Shown here: positions 5,342-6,390 of the stretch, one piece after another
How the letters are laid out: each line of letters begins with the position of its first letter
Numbering within the stretch: the stretch's first letter is position 1
Source of the DNA: UBA2128 sp964534955
GTDB taxonomy: Bacteria > Fidelibacterota > Marinisomatia > Marinisomatales > UBA2128
Length of the DNA stretch: 6,390 nt
Direction of reading: 5' to 3'
NCBI GenBank assembly: GCA_964534955.1
Contig: CAZHRR010000133.1
Coordinates: 1 to 6,390, forward strand
Program-made: the position numbers and the translations under genes
The notes under the pieces: generated by a model
The model's input: the letters and a program-made list of their open reading frames with translations, nothing else
Told to the model about the DNA's origin: nothing
Databases searched by the model: none

Positions 5342-6390
5342 CTAAGCCTTTGATTTCACATTCCAGAAGGTAAGAGCGACAATCTGAGAAAGTATTGCTG
5401 CACCTATCCAGAAAAAGAAAGCATAATCACAGTTATAGGTTTCTTTACCATCGACAACAGTTTTGCCTGCATCAATTAAGAGTCCTCCTATCCATTCAGA
5501 GGTAGCAACTCCAAGATAGCTAATTAAGCCCACCACTCCTTTTACGGCTCCAGCAGCTTTTTTGGGGACAACATCAACCCCTATCAAACCGGCTAAAAAC
5601 ACCAACGAACCTCCTAAAGCAAATTCAAAAAGACCAAGTCCGAGGGCATTACTCCCAATATATCCCGCAGGAGAAATAAATATGACAACCAATCCCAAAA
5701 TCAATAAAGAACCGTAAATAAGAGTGGGAATATTTCTCCTCGATCCAAAGATTTTATCCGATAAAAAACCGGATGAAACCGCTCCGGCTAAACCTAACCT
5801 TGTGTTCAACCCCATTAACCATCCCGTTTCATTTATTGAAAAACCCTTTTCCCATTGGAAATAGGAAGGCCCCCAGCTATGAATACCATATCGTGCTGTA
5901 TATAACAGAGCCGCTGCTAATCCAATTCGCCAGATGACGGGGTTTTTAAGAACTTCAAGCTCTAATTGGCCAATAGATTTTTTTGAAGGTTTTCCTGCAG
6001 AATAGTCACCTTTAAAATCTGTAACATGTGGCAGTCCATACGTTTGGGGACGATCCTGTAGAGTAATATACAAGATTATGGCAACACCAACGCATATAAG
6101 TCCTGGCAACGTAAATCCCATGCGCCAGCCCCAAAGAGCAACTATGGTTGATGTTGCAATAAACGTAAGTCCTTCACCTATATTATGCGATGCTGCCCAG
6201 ATCCCATAATAAGAACCATATTCTTTTTGGCAATACCATTGTGTTATGGAAACTACACAAGGTGCTGAACCCATAGATTGAAACCAGCCGTTAATACCCC
6301 ATAAAATTATAAAGAAGATGAAGTAACTATTAAAACCGATGATAAAATTAACTAAAGAAGCAACAAAAAGTCCCGTTGAGATAAATCTTT
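5342..6390 (-). CDS. OPA-family MFS transporter (GlpT/UhpT-like), 5' end beyond window
   Basis: The visible C-terminal 348 residues stay open to the right edge; full-length members have about 430-450, so roughly the first 90-100 residues are missing. This is an inner-membrane organophosphate:phosphate antiporter-type protein. The family signature appears at visible residues 31-40 (INGWFQSM...PC), then YGSYYGIWAASHNIGE with the conserved His (visible 68, equivalent to GlpT His165). After the central cytoplasmic loop (QDRPQTYGLP onward) comes LLYTARYGIHSWGPSY, whose Arg (visible 166) matches the phosphate-binding GlpT Arg269. Later SGFLSDKIFGSRRN and GVDVVPKKAAGAVKGVVGL match the second-half family motifs. 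The first-half substrate Arg lies outside the window. Possible substrates are glycerol-3-phosphate, hexose phosphates or similar; a UhpC-like sensor role cannot be excluded. It ends NVKSKA, TAG at 5344-5342, 63 bases before the porin. The next two genes, an OprP-like porin and a propeller lipoprotein, suggest one phosphate-ester uptake unit. Confidence 0.9.
   Translation of the reverse strand, partial: RFISTGLFVASLVNFIIGFNSYFIFFIILWGINGWFQSMGSAPCVVSITQWYCQKEYGSYYGIWAASHNIGEGLTFIATSTIVALWGWRMGFTLPGLICVGVAIILYITLQDRPQTYGLPHVTDFKGDYSAGKPSKKSIGQLELEVLKNPVIWRIGLAAALLYTARYGIHSWGPSYFQWEKGFSINETGWLMGLNTRLGLAGAVSSGFLSDKIFGSRRNIPTLIYGSLLILGLVVIFISPAGYIGSNALGLGLFEFALGGSLVFLAGLIGVDVVPKKAAGAVKGVVGLISYLGVATSEWIGGLLIDAGKTVVDGKETYNCDYAFFFWIGAAILSQIVALTFWNVKSKA

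Noticed and set aside
1..6390. Mobile element, CRISPR array or RNA gene
   Set aside because: No transposase motifs, terminal inverted repeats, regularly spaced repeats, tRNA-like cloverleaf or rRNA segments were found on either strand.

Overview
The window is a 6.4-kb stretch of a draft assembly (two 10-N gaps) from what looks like a Gram-negative bacterium of the FCB group. All genes lie on the minus strand, so they read from right to left. The gene content is an outer-membrane porin with a C-terminal Phe, secreted proteins and lipoproteins built on beta-propeller, PKD and lamin-tail domains, and an inner-membrane transporter. Strong AGGAGG-type ribosome sites precede several genes, which argues against classical Bacteroidia and fits lineages such as Neomarinimicrobiota or Ignavibacteria-like bacteria. 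The taxonomic placement is inference; no marker gene is present.

Layout in order of transcription: (1) 6390-5342, the C-terminal ~348 residues of an organophosphate:phosphate antiporter (OPA/GlpT-UhpT type) major facilitator, running off the right edge. (2) 5278-4071, an OprO/OprP-type porin interrupted by an assembly gap. (3) 3968-2698, a lipoprotein related to the choice-of-anchor I beta-propeller family, also interrupted by a gap. (4) A terminator-like hairpin at 2635-2669, then a perfect 18-nt dyad at 2598-2615. (5) 2585-1341, an exported NHL/phytase-like six-bladed propeller. (6) 1329-343, a PKD plus SdiA-regulated-type propeller lipoprotein. (7) 281-1, a lamin-tail-domain gene that is broken by two frame changes and leaves the window on the left.

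Two transcription units are likely. The first is transporter, porin and choice-of-anchor lipoprotein, ending at the hairpin. The second starts near the dyad and carries the two propeller genes (11 nt apart) and the lamin-tail remnant. In the first unit the porin would pass an anionic solute through the outer membrane and the OPA antiporter would take it across the inner membrane. The propeller proteins would lie at the cell surface or in the periplasm. A role in phosphate-ester capture is a reasonable hypothesis, but no catalytic residue set proves it.

Both N gaps lie inside single genes, and 10 bases does not preserve the reading frame at either one. The gap length is therefore a placeholder, and naive gene callers would split or mis-terminate both genes. 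I see no RNA genes, CRISPR, insertion sequences or other mobile elements.
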